64,000 nt of DNA from Fragilariopsis cylindrus CCMP1102 (Eukaryota > Bacillariophyta > Bacillariophyceae > Bacillariales > Bacillariaceae), in NCBI GenBank assembly GCA_900095095.1, contig FMBT01000308.1:1-64000 (forward strand), in the 5' to 3' direction. The translations under genes and the position numbers were made by a program. The notes below the pieces were generated by a model. That model saw only the letters and a program-made list of their open reading frames with translations. It did not search any database and was not told where the DNA came from. Numbering within the stretch: position 1 is the stretch's first letter; every line of letters begins with the position of its first letter. This document shows positions 23,641-33,550 of the stretch, in pieces.

Positions 23641-24615
23641 ATGAGAATTTTTTCTTCTCACACTGCAAAAGTGACATACAAAAGAGAAGGAGACAGAGAG
23701 AGAGAACAAGTAATGATGAGGTCAATACTACACGATAAACGACCCTTGAGGTCAACAGCGTTTTGCTGTCTTTTCTTTGTCTTATCAATGATAGTCATTT
23801 TTCCTCAAGAAACCTATGGATTTCAACCAATTATGCCGACGTCAACACCAATGAAGGCAAGTTCGCGACTGAATGCCATGATCATCGATCCCGCTGATAT
23901 CCCCGCGATCTTGACCACAACCCATCAAGCTGCCGACCAAATAATCACATCAGCCTTAACATCGTCCCAGAACTCAATAATAGCAGCAGATCTCAGTCCA
24001 ATAACATCATCACTCTCGACTATAATAACATCCCAACTTCCTGATTTATCGCATGCAGAGCATATCATCGTAGCCGGTAAATCGATCGCACCGTCCATTG
24101 AAGCTATGACGAAAATGGGAACTACATATTCTGGAACATCTGCTGGTGGTGCGTCGGCTCTTCAACAGCTGTTTCCAAATGGTGGAGAAGCCTTCACAAC
24201 TAGATCACAAGAGGCAATAAACTACGGGTATAATATCATGGACGGAACAAAGATCATTAAGGGTGGAGGCGCTGCGTTGCCGGGGTTTAAAGAGATGGGT
24301 AGTATATTACAACCCCACGTTATTCCTGGACCGGGAGAAGAATCTATTACAACACCTCAACTTGTACCTGAACCGTATATGTTTAAAGCTAGACTTGAAT
24401 ACGCCAGTATGCTTCTTAAAGTCCTCGAAAAAGTCCCGTACGTAGCCTTCGGTTATGCGTTGTTGGAATTTTTCTTTTTACGATCCAATGTGGACATATA
24501 CAAAGAAGATATAGAAGATGATCCCGCTGGAGTATTCGCCGAGACTGTGTCCGACGTAGGAGTTCGTGTGGGATTATTATTCGTTTTAGCCGTATTTACT
24601 TATCTTATCTTTTAA
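23641..24615 (+). CDS. Plastid-type membrane protein of unknown function
   Basis: Intact 324-residue frame. The likely biological start is ATG 23713 or 23716, since the first 24 residues are hydrophilic; from there a signal peptide (STAFCCLFFVLSMIVIF) leads to ETYGFQPIMP, a diatom plastid-import type cleavage site with Phe at +1. The middle (residues about 85-230) has Ser/Thr/Ile-rich helices and a Gly-rich GTTYSGTSAGGASALQQLFP patch. The C-terminus carries a hydrophobic stretch (VPYVAFGYALLEFFFLRS) and a second membrane helix (VGLLFVLAVFTYLIF) ending at the last residue. No named family is recognised. It lies between the two SBPase genes; a role in plastid carbon metabolism would be only guilt by association. 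Confidence 0.65.
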   Translation: MRIFSSHTAKVTYKREGDREREQVMMRSILHDKRPLRSTAFCCLFFVLSMIVIFPQETYGFQPIMPTSTPMKASSRLNAMIIDPADIPAILTTTHQAADQIITSALTSSQNSIIAADLSPITSSLSTIITSQLPDLSHAEHIIVAGKSIAPSIEAMTKMGTTYSGTSAGGASALQQLFPNGGEAFTTRSQEAINYGYNIMDGTKIIKGGGAALPGFKEMGSILQPHVIPGPGEESITTPQLVPEPYMFKARLEYASMLLKVLEKVPYVAFGYALLEFFFLRSNVDIYKEDIEDDPAGVFAETVSDVGVRVGLLFVLAVFTYLIF

Positions 24616-25319
24616 TTAGAAAGAAATAGAGAGAGAGAGAGATGACTAGTTTATTCTCGAAAACTAAATCTAGGCATTCACGGAAGATAATCGAAAAAAG
24701 AAGAAACAGAATAGTGTATATGAACATCATTGCAATAAATAGACAGATAAATCTAACCTTGAAAAATTATTGCTACGATCGTAATAAAGTGCTGTGATGG
24801 ATTAAAATATTTGCTGCGTTTTCTGCCATGAATATTATGTTAGATTGATAATCGCTATCATTTTGGATCTGCAATTAAGATGAAAGTAGTATTGTAGCAT
24901 ATTGCTGTTTACTCTGCTCTTCTTTCGTGTTATATTATTATGACAAGGAAGTAGAATAAGTGACAGCAGAACTGAATAGGCAAGTCAACATTGCTCAGCT
25001 TCAACTGGCCGAAAATGTTATTTGAATTAAACGTGATGACACTCAAACTTCGTTGTTGAAGGAAATAAAGTGTCAACAGAGAGACAAAATTAATACTCCT
25101 TAGCGTACAGTTCCACTTTGTCTATGCTACCGTAGTTGTACAACACAATTGGATAGTGATAATCACAACATACTCTAGCACTTATCGTAGAAATTACCTT
25201 ACCTAAGATTAAATCAATCGATGGAAAGGCCAGAAAACAGCGTATCTTATACTATCGTAATTATTTTGAGTGACGAAGGTCCTGATTTAAAAAATATCTA
25301 TAAGCTATTAATATAATAT
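24616..25319. other. Convergent 3' intergenic region
   Basis: 704 bp, no gene. A GA-rich run (GAGAGAGAGAGAG) is at about 24629-24642. AT-rich otherwise. Confidence 0.3.
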
Positions 25320-26617
25320 TTAAAGTTCAAGGTATTCATTGAATCGATTGACTTCGTTCTTGGATCCAAGACATAAGGCAGTACGTTGATCAACACCGGT
25401 GATAACAACATCTAAGATTGAACCTCCGGTAACACCATCAGATGTTAGTCCACCGGCCTTTTCAACAAGTAAACCGAATGGAGCGGCCTCAAATGCTAAA
25501 CGAAGCTTTGCAGGACTATCTTTGGAAGTTGGGTTAGAGAAGACACCTTGACCCTTGGTAAATTGTTGGTATACATCAGGGACAAGACCTCCAGAGTATC
25601 GAAGAGTGTATCGGTTATCCATGAAATAATCGACAAGCTTCTTGTATCCTGGAACCTCTTGTGCGGCACGTAAGTTAGCAGGGGAGAAAATCTTGGAATC
25701 CTCACTGATCTTAACCAATTTCTTTGTGCAGATCCATGGTTCCCAGCTTCCGTCAGGAAGTTGACATCCCTCTGGTGTACATCCGTACGAAAATTCGTAT
25801 GTACCATCATCTAATGCAATCAAAACGGTTGTACGTGGTCCATAAAGTGCAACTAAGGATGTGACTTGGTCACTTCCCTTGGCACCTAATAAACCAGTAC
25901 TTTTTGGCCAGATTCCCATCATGGTACCGACAGCCCAGTTATTGTCAACAATGGAAGAACCATCTAAAGGATCCCAGCATACAGTAAATTCACCATCACC
26001 ACCCTCGTCGACGTCACGGACGATAGGATCCTCTTCGGAGGCACCCTCTCGTACAACAGACGATTTCTTGACAGCATCCCAGATAAGAGCATCAGCGACC
26101 ATCTGTGAATTTTAGATATAAATTCATTTAAATAGAATTATTTAGAAGAGAGAGATGGTGAGGAAAGATTGAAAACGACAACAAAATACAAAAGGAAAGA
26201 AACGAGATCTGACTTTATGCAACGAATTCAAATTCAAAAATTCAAACAAAGGAAAGATCCATAATGTCGTATTTGTATTGTATTTTTACTTACGTCAACA
26301 CTTAATTGAGTATCACCGAATTCATTTGAGGTATCCTCGACGGTAACAAGAGCCGTTCGGAGAGCTTCTGTGATATCAGCACAAACGTCTAACATATCAA
26401 CAATGACCTGTTTCACCTTGTCATCAGAACATTTTTCTGCCAAAACCTCTTCCAAACTAGCATAACTATCTTGCTTTTCGGTAGTCGTGTAAAATGATGT
26501 CGACGAGGCACCGTATTCACCGTAAAGTTGAGTTGAAACCGAACGAGTGTTCAAACTGGCAGGAGCAAAGGCCGAAGTGGCCGCGATCATAAAAGCGGAA
26601 ATGCAAAGGAACTTCAT
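25320..26617 (-). CDS. Sedoheptulose-1,7-bisphosphatase, plastid-targeted
   Basis: Exons 26617-26294 and 26102-25320 with a 190-bp intron give 368 residues. The N-terminus MKFLCISAFMIAATSAFAPA is a signal peptide with a textbook diatom SAFAP plastid-import motif. The enzyme core matches the paralogue at 21845: FGDTQLSVD, KKSSVVREGASEEDPIV, CWDPLDGSSIVDNNWAVGTM, LYGPRTTVLIALDDGTYEF, KIFSPANLRAAQEV, YTLRYSGGLVPDVYQQF and LCLGSKNEVNRFNEYLEL. It acts in the regenerative phase of the Calvin-Benson cycle in the stroma. The plant regulatory cysteine loop is absent (VEDTSNE instead). The intron after QLSVD is at the identical codon and phase as in the cytosolic copy, so the two genes share a duplicated ancestor. 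It is divergent from the bestrophin-like gene. Confidence 0.94.
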
Positions 26618-26963
26618 GGTTGCTTGATTGATTTTATTATTTTAATTCTAACAAATATAATATAATGACAAATGGAATGTAGCGGTGAGAAAGGGTTGAA
26701 CAAGGGTAGAATTCACGATTTCTTTGTTCTCGTTCACAAAAGATCGCCTTGACATGGGCAGAAAAAGAAAATACACTACGTTTGCCGAGGCAACACGCAC
26801 GTCATCGTTGTGAAAATGGCAACGTACGTAGATGTGGCGCGGAAAATCCGACTACTTCGATTCAAGATTCTCAGAACGTCAAAAGCAAAAAATGAGAGCT
26901 CAATCATTCTTACTAATTTAATTTAACTCATTCTTTTAAACACAATCCTAAAATAAATAGTAT
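26618..26963. promoter_or_regulatory. Short divergent promoter between plastid SBPase and bestrophin-like gene
   Basis: 346 bp between the two start codons. Two ACGTCA hexamers are at 26799-26804 and 26876-26881. This core (TGACGT/ACGTCA) is known in diatom CO2/cAMP-responsive promoters as a bZIP site. A GGCGCGGAAAA E2F-like box is at about 26836-26846. The functional reading is inference. Confidence 0.45.
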
Positions 26964-28326
26964 ATGCATAATATACAAAAAGTGATGGTGATGAATATGG
27001 CTGTCAAAGGAATACAACGTAACATCGCATTTCATGTTTTGGTAACAATGATTTCAGCATTGCCATTAGTGCCTGTTTCTTCCCTAGCTCCATTGCTTAA
27101 TCATCGCTCATGTGTGCGTGCTATGAATCCTTTCCGTTTTCGTCCTTCCTGTGCAACAATTGCTCCAACCACGATGTCACCGACGCATGCATCCAGGGTG
27201 GCTATGGTAAGGAAAGCATCAGCACTACCGAACTTATCATTTTCAGACGAAAACAAGGATAAATTTTATATACAAAACGCAACTTCCAGCCTCCTTGAAG
27301 ACAGGAATCGTGTCATACACGTCCTTCGACCAATGGATCGGACTCTCGAAAACAAAGTCGTATCAGTCGAGTCCACCTACACCCAAACCTGGTCGAAGGA
27401 AGACTGGGACCGACACTGCTCTTCCGCTATATATAGATACGTCCGTCACTTAAAATTCTGGCCAATGAGCTCCACGGCTCGTCGCATACTCCCCGCTGTT
27501 AGTTTACAAGTGCTTTGGGCTTTAGTTGTCTCGGTCGTGACCCGTACCATTTTCCCCCAATTAAAGTCGTCGTTGAACATAGGCGCGAACACTATTCTGC
27601 TAGCACCTCTTGTGTTATTACTCACCCTTCGAACCAATGCTAGTCTCGGGCGGATGTTGGAGGCGAGGGGGGCTTGGGGGCGTACCGTCCTCCACGCTCG
27701 TATAGCAGCCGGTTTTATTGTTTCGTATGTCATACCAATCAATCCACGTGGTGGTATTGCAGCTCTACGATGCCTCTGTGCTTTTGGATGGTCTATGAAG
27801 GCACGGCAGAGATCTGAAGAGGTCGATGATGTTCTGAAGGCTTTATTGTTGACGGAGGAAGAGGCGAAGTGGGTGCAGGTCGACCAAAGAAGGATCTGGC
27901 TCTTTTAGCGCGAGTGAGGCAGATTATTTCAGTCACCGCACGGGGTAACGAATTAAATCTTGCTCCCATCAGCTGCTGGAGCAATCCCTTGTAGAACTGG
28001 AGTCTTGTCAGGGAATTTGTGAACGGTTGTATTCATCTCCTACCCCTCCGACGTACACACGGCACACGTCTCGGGTCTTAACCACGTGGCTCTTCTTACT
28101 ACCTGTGGCGCTGGTGGGAACATCATCGCTTCTGGCTGTGATTATGTCGAGCATGATCGCATCATATATCCTGATAGGGATAGATGAGATTGGAGTAGAG
28201 ATAGAGCATCCTTTTCCCTATTTGCCGCTGCAACAACTGTCAATTGCTGTAATGGATGATGTCATTGCTCAGTTAGAGGGGTCGACAACAATTCCGTCTT
28301 TGCCAGATGAACTTAATAAACTATAG
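26964..28326 (+). CDS. Bestrophin-like anion channel, two apparent frameshifts
   Basis: The sequence YTQTWSKEDWDRHCSSAIYR, RYVRHLKFWPMSSTARRILP, LLLTLRTNASLGRMLEARGAW and the C-terminal LYSSPTPPTYTRHTSRVLTT-WLFLLPVALVG followed by GIDEIGVEIEHPFPYLPL define the bestrophin family. Plastid bestrophins in diatoms and green algae are thought to move bicarbonate or chloride across thylakoids. Four hydrophobic helices are visible. The N-terminal ~90 residues may be a presequence: a hydrophobic stretch (FHVLVTMISALPLVPVSSLA) ends near APLLN. Two one-base losses, at 27878-27879 (GG) and 27964-27966 (CCC), split the frame between GALLLTEEEAKWVQ-type helix and LLEQSLVELESCQGICERL. Restoring both gives 454 residues of normal family layout. 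As written, a product would stop before the last two helices. Confidence 0.8.
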
Positions 28327-28578
28327 GAAGTAAATACCTGCTAATAGAAACTAGGATATGTAATCACTAAGATACTGACGATTCCATAGAATTTGAATTT
28401 AGTCGTTAAGCAGGAATGTCTATAGTTTGATTCTAAACAACAAAAATGGGTCCGATATCGTCATGAGAATTAACACACGTAGTTTCATCTTTTGCTCGGC
28501 ATTACTATGCTCTTTTGGCAGCCTCTCTCTCTCTCTCTCTCGTCTCCAAGCATCAGTGTAGTAAGTTAGTGTCATTGT

Positions 28579-30396
28579 CTATACTTCTTTGAGATCATCA
28601 CCATCGCCGAAATTATCATTATCGGTATCATCATCATTATCTAATCCAAGCATGTCCATATAATCATTGAGTGCAATAATGCTACCAGTTTGTAACAAAT
28701 AATCTACAAGATCATCGTTGAAAACTGACGCTGTTCCTTTTTTCGTGGCGCTGATGGTGGTTGTCGGATGATGGTCGGATGCGATAATACCACCACGTGC
28801 ACTCCACGATGAGCCGAGACTGTTGTCTTCTATTTCGTCATCTCTAAGAATTAAGGTCTTCGAGTCGCTGCTGCCTGTATCATTGTCGTCGTCGTCGTTG
28901 CCCCCGTCTTTTGATGTCGTGGTAGTGGAACAAAAAAATCGAGGTTCTGGTAGTGGGTGCGGAAACAACAGAACCGATGATGGGGACGACGCATCATTTG
29001 GAGGTCCACGGATTCTATCCAAAGGACCGGCTGTATCATCATTGTTATTAATATGCGTCCATTTTTTCTTTCTCTTCTTTTTCTTCTTTCTATTAGATTT
29101 TTTTTTGGTGTTGTTGCCACTACTTGTTGGATTCGATGATAGTCGATCCTCTTCTAGTACCTGTAACATCTCACCACAGCCAACTTGCACTGCTTTCTGT
29201 TCGGGGTGATCGGTACATTGAAAGCAAATAAAAACGCTGGAAGTAAAAGATCCCTCATTGTACTTCTGAATAATACTACCAAAGAGTATCAAAGAATCTT
29301 TGTGGTACATTGTATTGCAATTGGAACATTTATCGTATTCTGAGTGAATCATTTGCTTTGTAATTTCGTCGGCATTTTTAATACTCTCTTGAATTTCCGA
29401 CGTCAATTCTTTGTTGATTTCGTGGTACGCATTGATCTTGCTGACGGTAATGAGTGCTCGTCGCTTGCCACCGCCGTTGTCGTCACCGTTGTCGTCCCTG
29501 TCGTTGTCGTTGTTATTCTCATTCATAATCCTTGCATGAAATAGTCCACTATTGCACACAAAATTCAATTCCATAAGCTTCAACAATATGTCACCCGATG
29601 CAATCAAAGCGGATGCCCGAGAGGTATTCGATCTCGCACGACGGATCCATAACTTGGCTGTCAACGTCTTATTGTCTTCGAGATTAGTCGTCCAAAGATC
29701 GTTAATACGTTCTGTCTCATCCGAAAGTGACTGTATTTCAGTTCTCGTCTTTGTACATAAAATATTAAGTTTTAAACTTAATCCCAGTGTCTTTATCAGA
29801 TAAGCCGTCGGATGTATCATATGTCTGCTTTTATATGATGTAAATATTGATTTGATACTAGGACTATTATTTCTTCGTAGTATGTTACATGCCAAAACAT
29901 CACTATCACTCATCATGTTTGCGATCCATTTCCAACTGACACCACCGATAATGTCGAGGTCGAGAATTGCCCTGATCGATTCGATCGTATTATCATAAGT
30001 GGAAGTAGAAGATAGATTCTTACCTTCTTCGTCCATCTTCTTACCGGTAGCTATAGCTGTATTAATAGTCGTCGCTAATAGAATGGAAATGGGAATGGGA
30101 ATGGAATTATCTTCCGATGCGATCGCATCATCTTTCATGACGTTTTCCCGGGTACAACTATTAGTAACGGTAGTGGTAATAGGTTGATCCGATTCATATC
30201 CGGAATTATTGCTATTTCCTTCTGCACTACTATTATTACTATTACTACTATCATTTGTCGTCGTCGTTGTTGTTGTTGTTGTCGCCGGTTGAAAGAGTGA
30301 TTTAAGACAAACCATCCAAAGCTTCATCGTAGTCACAGATACGTCAGGTACCTGCTTCATGAGAGACCCAAGTAAAAATCCACAGGACGCGCTCAT
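28579..30396 (-). CDS. Unknown protein with a Cys-pair zinc-like motif and acidic tail
   Basis: Intact 605-residue single exon from ATG 30396. Residues 1-35 (GFLLGSLMKQVPDVSVTTMK) and about 130-330 are helical and could be a conserved core (SWKWIANMMSDSDVLACNIL, SRHMIHPTAYLIKTLGLSLK, AKLWIRRARSNTSRASALIA). Two Cys pairs, CSNCNTMYHKDS (about residue 355) and CFQCTDHPEQ (about 390), form a plausible zinc knuckle. A basic run (KKKSNRKKKKKRKKKW, about 430-445) resembles a nuclear localisation signal. The last 130 residues are Ser/Asp-rich and acidic. A Thr9 tract and Asn/Ser runs mark replication-slippage regions. MYND-like or FYVE-like spacing does not fit clearly. No named family is recognised; a nuclear or chromatin role is a guess. 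Confidence 0.6.
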   Translation of the reverse strand: MSASCGFLLGSLMKQVPDVSVTTMKLWMVCLKSLFQPATTTTTTTTTNDSSNSNNSSAEGNSNNSGYESDQPITTTVTNSCTRENVMKDDAIASEDNSIPIPISILLATTINTAIATGKKMDEEGKNLSSTSTYDNTIESIRAILDLDIIGGVSWKWIANMMSDSDVLACNILRRNNSPSIKSIFTSYKSRHMIHPTAYLIKTLGLSLKLNILCTKTRTEIQSLSDETERINDLWTTNLEDNKTLTAKLWIRRARSNTSRASALIASGDILLKLMELNFVCNSGLFHARIMNENNNDNDRDDNGDDNGGGKRRALITVSKINAYHEINKELTSEIQESIKNADEITKQMIHSEYDKCSNCNTMYHKDSLILFGSIIQKYNEGSFTSSVFICFQCTDHPEQKAVQVGCGEMLQVLEEDRLSSNPTSSGNNTKKKSNRKKKKKRKKKWTHINNNDDTAGPLDRIRGPPNDASSPSSVLLFPHPLPEPRFFCSTTTTSKDGGNDDDDNDTGSSDSKTLILRDDEIEDNSLGSSWSARGGIIASDHHPTTTISATKKGTASVFNDDLVDYLLQTGSIIALNDYMDMLGLDNDDDTDNDNFGDGDDLKEV

Positions 30397-31856
30397 TTTG
30401 TGTATGCATGTGTGTGTATATGTGTGTGTGTGTGTTTATGTCGATGTGTTGAGTGTGACGATGTGTCAACAACAGCAATATAATGAATGATCTATCGAAT
30501 AAATCGAATCGGTAACAAGAATACCGCCTCTTTGAACAATATATACAATCTTCCGATGTAGTTCCTTATTCAAAAAAAGGTGAACTCTTTATAATAAGTA
30601 TCCTACAGTCTTCTCTCGTCTTTGGAAAATTTCTTAATTTTGAATTTGGCGAACGGCCGAAGATGGTCTCACGTGTTGTCATCGCCTGCGTTTTTAGATT
30701 CTCATCGCGCTCTACAGAAGAAAAAAAATGAACACAAAAAAATATCAAAAATTTCAACAAGCTAATCTTCCACTATGCAATGCGCTCATGACTAGCAAAG
30801 TATAGGTATGGCGAGCTACTAGTATTATTTATATGCAATAGGAAAAAGCCATGTTGGGGGGTAGTTAGTTGTTGTACACACATCATAATCACAGAAGTTG
30901 GGGGTACGAAGATGTGCCTTGTGAAGATTCACTACTTTATTCATTCCAATGCATGAACACTGATTGTAGATTTCTGATTGACCAACAGCACTTGCAATTA
31001 CCTAAAATTCATCACTTAGGATCAATCATAGTATTGCAGCATACATACAAAAAGTACATCATGGTGTGCTGCGGTGTTCATGGGTCATTTGAATACAATT
31101 ATTACACACACAAATTGCCTGCCCTAGTAGGAGTTAGGATGCATAAAGTTGGTGACTGTGCATGGTTAGCATTTGCTCTGAAACAATGTAGTCAGTTTGG
31201 TCACACTATACTAGAGACTAACAAGACTACACTATTGAATACAGCTGAGTTTAGTTCCTTCCCAAACATTGCATTGTGTGATGCCCCAGAAAATACATCT
31301 TCGAATGGCAGATGATTCTTGCAGACTTACTTGGCGTGCTAAGAATTCCTACCCAAACCTATATTTTTACAACTAGTAATATGAATTAACAAAGCAATAT
31401 AAGCAACCTACAGATTCATTTTGAATATCTATGAGAGGATCCCAATATCTTAAAAATGAGCTCACATAGTATAGTATCAGCAGCTTCAAAGTTAGAACAG
31501 GTAGCACTTCAAGATACTGAATAGTATAGTAGCTAGAACCATCAATGGATCATCACTCATTTCTACCAAAAAGTTATCATCTCAGGTTCAACAATCCCTC
31601 ATAAATAATGATTCGATGGGATGCTTTAAGATAGAGCGAAGTAAATACGTCCTAAAAAAGTACTACTTGGTGCGACGGATGGACGTTATATTTCATTTCA
31701 GTTTAAATTTTCAAGTTTCGCTTTGATAACTACTTTTATTGAATAATTTCACACATCACATCATGACAATGGACAATAATAAACCTGGCTACTAAGCATT
31801 ATCTGACGACGAATGCTGCTATCATCGCATATATAGTAACTTTAGATATAAGCATA

Positions 31857-31888
<32 letters not shown>

Positions 31889-31902
31889 TTATCATTAATA
31901 GA
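30397..31902. other. Intergenic region, 1.5 kb, with a possible coding relic and simple repeats
   Basis: A TG repeat is at about 30410-30436 and a CAACAG hexamer repeat (5 units) at about 31857-31886 directly before the RWD gene start. A 148-codon open frame at 30869-31315 is described separately. The remainder shows nothing clear. Confidence 0.4.
30869..31315 (+). pseudogene. Open frame without a convincing start, possible relic or mobile-element fragment
   Basis: The frame lacks an ATG near its 5' end; the first ATG is at codon 28. It reads like protein (PKIHHLGSIIVLQHTYKKYI, HKLPALVGVRMHKVGDCAWL) and is Cys/His-rich, but resembles no family I recognise. The base texture differs from flanking intergenic DNA. 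It could be an exon of an unannotated gene, a decayed transposon ORF, or chance. Confidence 0.2.
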
Positions 31903-33127
31903 ATGGCATCGTCGATTCAGGAAGAGATTGAATACGTTCGTAAAAATCTCCCTCCACAAACAAAGTTGATAACGGCAAATACTAATTTTGTAACTGCTGT
32001 TTGTGAAAAGACGCCTTCGCGGAGTATCAAGGTCACGTTGACGATACCATCAAATACCAGTGATTCGTCGTCGTCGTATCCTTATAAACCATTGATTGTC
32101 TCAATAGATACGCAACAGAAGAATGGGAAATCGAAAATTCCACCCGGATTGAAGAAAAAACTAGAAAATCAACTTATTAAGGTGGCAGAAGAAGAAATTT
32201 CTCCAGGGAAATTTGGTCAGATCCACGCTGTTTTGGTACGGTTACATCTCTTTGTTGATACAAACCGATTCGTTCCATGTTGGAAAGAATTGAAACAATC
32301 GATGGATCTAATTTCGTCGTCATCATCAACAACAACGAAGAAGGGTAGCAGTAGAAAATGCACTATGTCTGTACTCAGTGAAACAAAAGGAACGATGAAG
32401 GTTCAATTCGATATAAATAATGACTATAAATACGCTTGCAAAAATTACAATCGATGAAGGTTATCCCACTACATTGTCGATACATGATTGGGGAAAATCA
32501 TCTTTTATACAAACTATCCCTTCTGGTACGAATATGCCAGATGAATTATCTACATACCTTACAAATCAAGCGCAGCAATTCGTCCGACTATTACAGGATG
32601 GTATGCCCGAAAAAGAAGCAAAATCTTATATCGCGCAAACAAATACTGATGGTGGAGTGCCGATGATCACTGAAGATGGACATCAAGTTCCTAAATATGA
32701 TGGATCAAATTCACAACTATCACTCTTACCATTGATTCAATATTTAATTGATACAAAGCCATCATTATTAGATCATCTCTGTCCAAAATGCGAAGCATTA
32801 ATATTTCCATCCAATTCACAAACATTGAAATCATTGTATATCAAGAAGAAGAAGAAAATACCACAAAAACTATGTCCAATACAATCATCCTGTGGATGTT
32901 GGTACCATTATGGCTGCTTACATCAAGTTTTATTGGAACCACCCTTTGGCGATACATGTTCAAACGACGGCAACGATGGATGCGGTGGATGTCAAGTTGG
33001 ACATAAGATATTCTTCTCGGACGATGATTACAATAATAATATAGGTACAAGAGACGAACGAGAAAAAATGTGGCACATGGAACAAAGGCAACAACGCGAA
33101 TTGGATGACATGGCTACGATGTTCTAA
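31903..33127 (+). CDS. RWD-domain and RING-like protein (putative E3 ubiquitin ligase), one apparent frameshift
   Basis: The N-terminus begins MASSIQEEIEYVRKNLPPQT. A segment around residues 170-230 with beta-strand character runs into ITIDEGYPTTLSIHDWG, the YP turn typical of RWD-like folds in RNF25/FANCL-type ligases. The C-terminal third has ordered Cys/His pairs: LCPKCEALIF, LCPIQSSCGCWYHYGCL and CGGCQVGHKIFF, a RING-like arrangement. It ends in a helical MWHMEQRQQRELDDMATMF. The first frame ends at 32457 and the second overlaps from about 32420; they differ by one extra base (or two missing) near 32415-32450. If this is corrected the protein is about 407 residues. A role in ubiquitin transfer is inferred from the domain pair only. 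Confidence 0.6.
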
Positions 33128-33550
33128 ATATCTAAATATATTACTAATATTGATATAGTATAAATTCAAATGTTTCTATCGTAATAGTATAAATAGTATG
33201 CTTCGTATTTGTAAAAGTTATATGTATTTATAAATTATTGTGTTATATTATATTATGCAATACAGAAGATTTAGATTGATTTTATATATATAATTCATTT
33301 TCCCGGAACAATCAATTATCTGCGTCATGTATTTTTTTCGATCACTACTAATTAAGGCACACAAGAATAAATAATGATTTACAATTGCGACGTCAGCGAA
33401 TGCAGTCCTCCTATATATGCAGGACATCTCGCGACATCTTAATTTAGAAGCAGTAGCACCTTGAGAGTGTTGAGCTAGCTTACTAGCTGAAGTAGTAGTG
33501 TGAGTTCTTGATCTTTTTTACAGACCCTCCTATCCACGTATTATTGATAT
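33128..33550. other. Convergent 3' intergenic region
   Basis: 423 bp, very AT-rich, with TATATATA stretches near 33283-33292. No gene seen. Confidence 0.3.
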
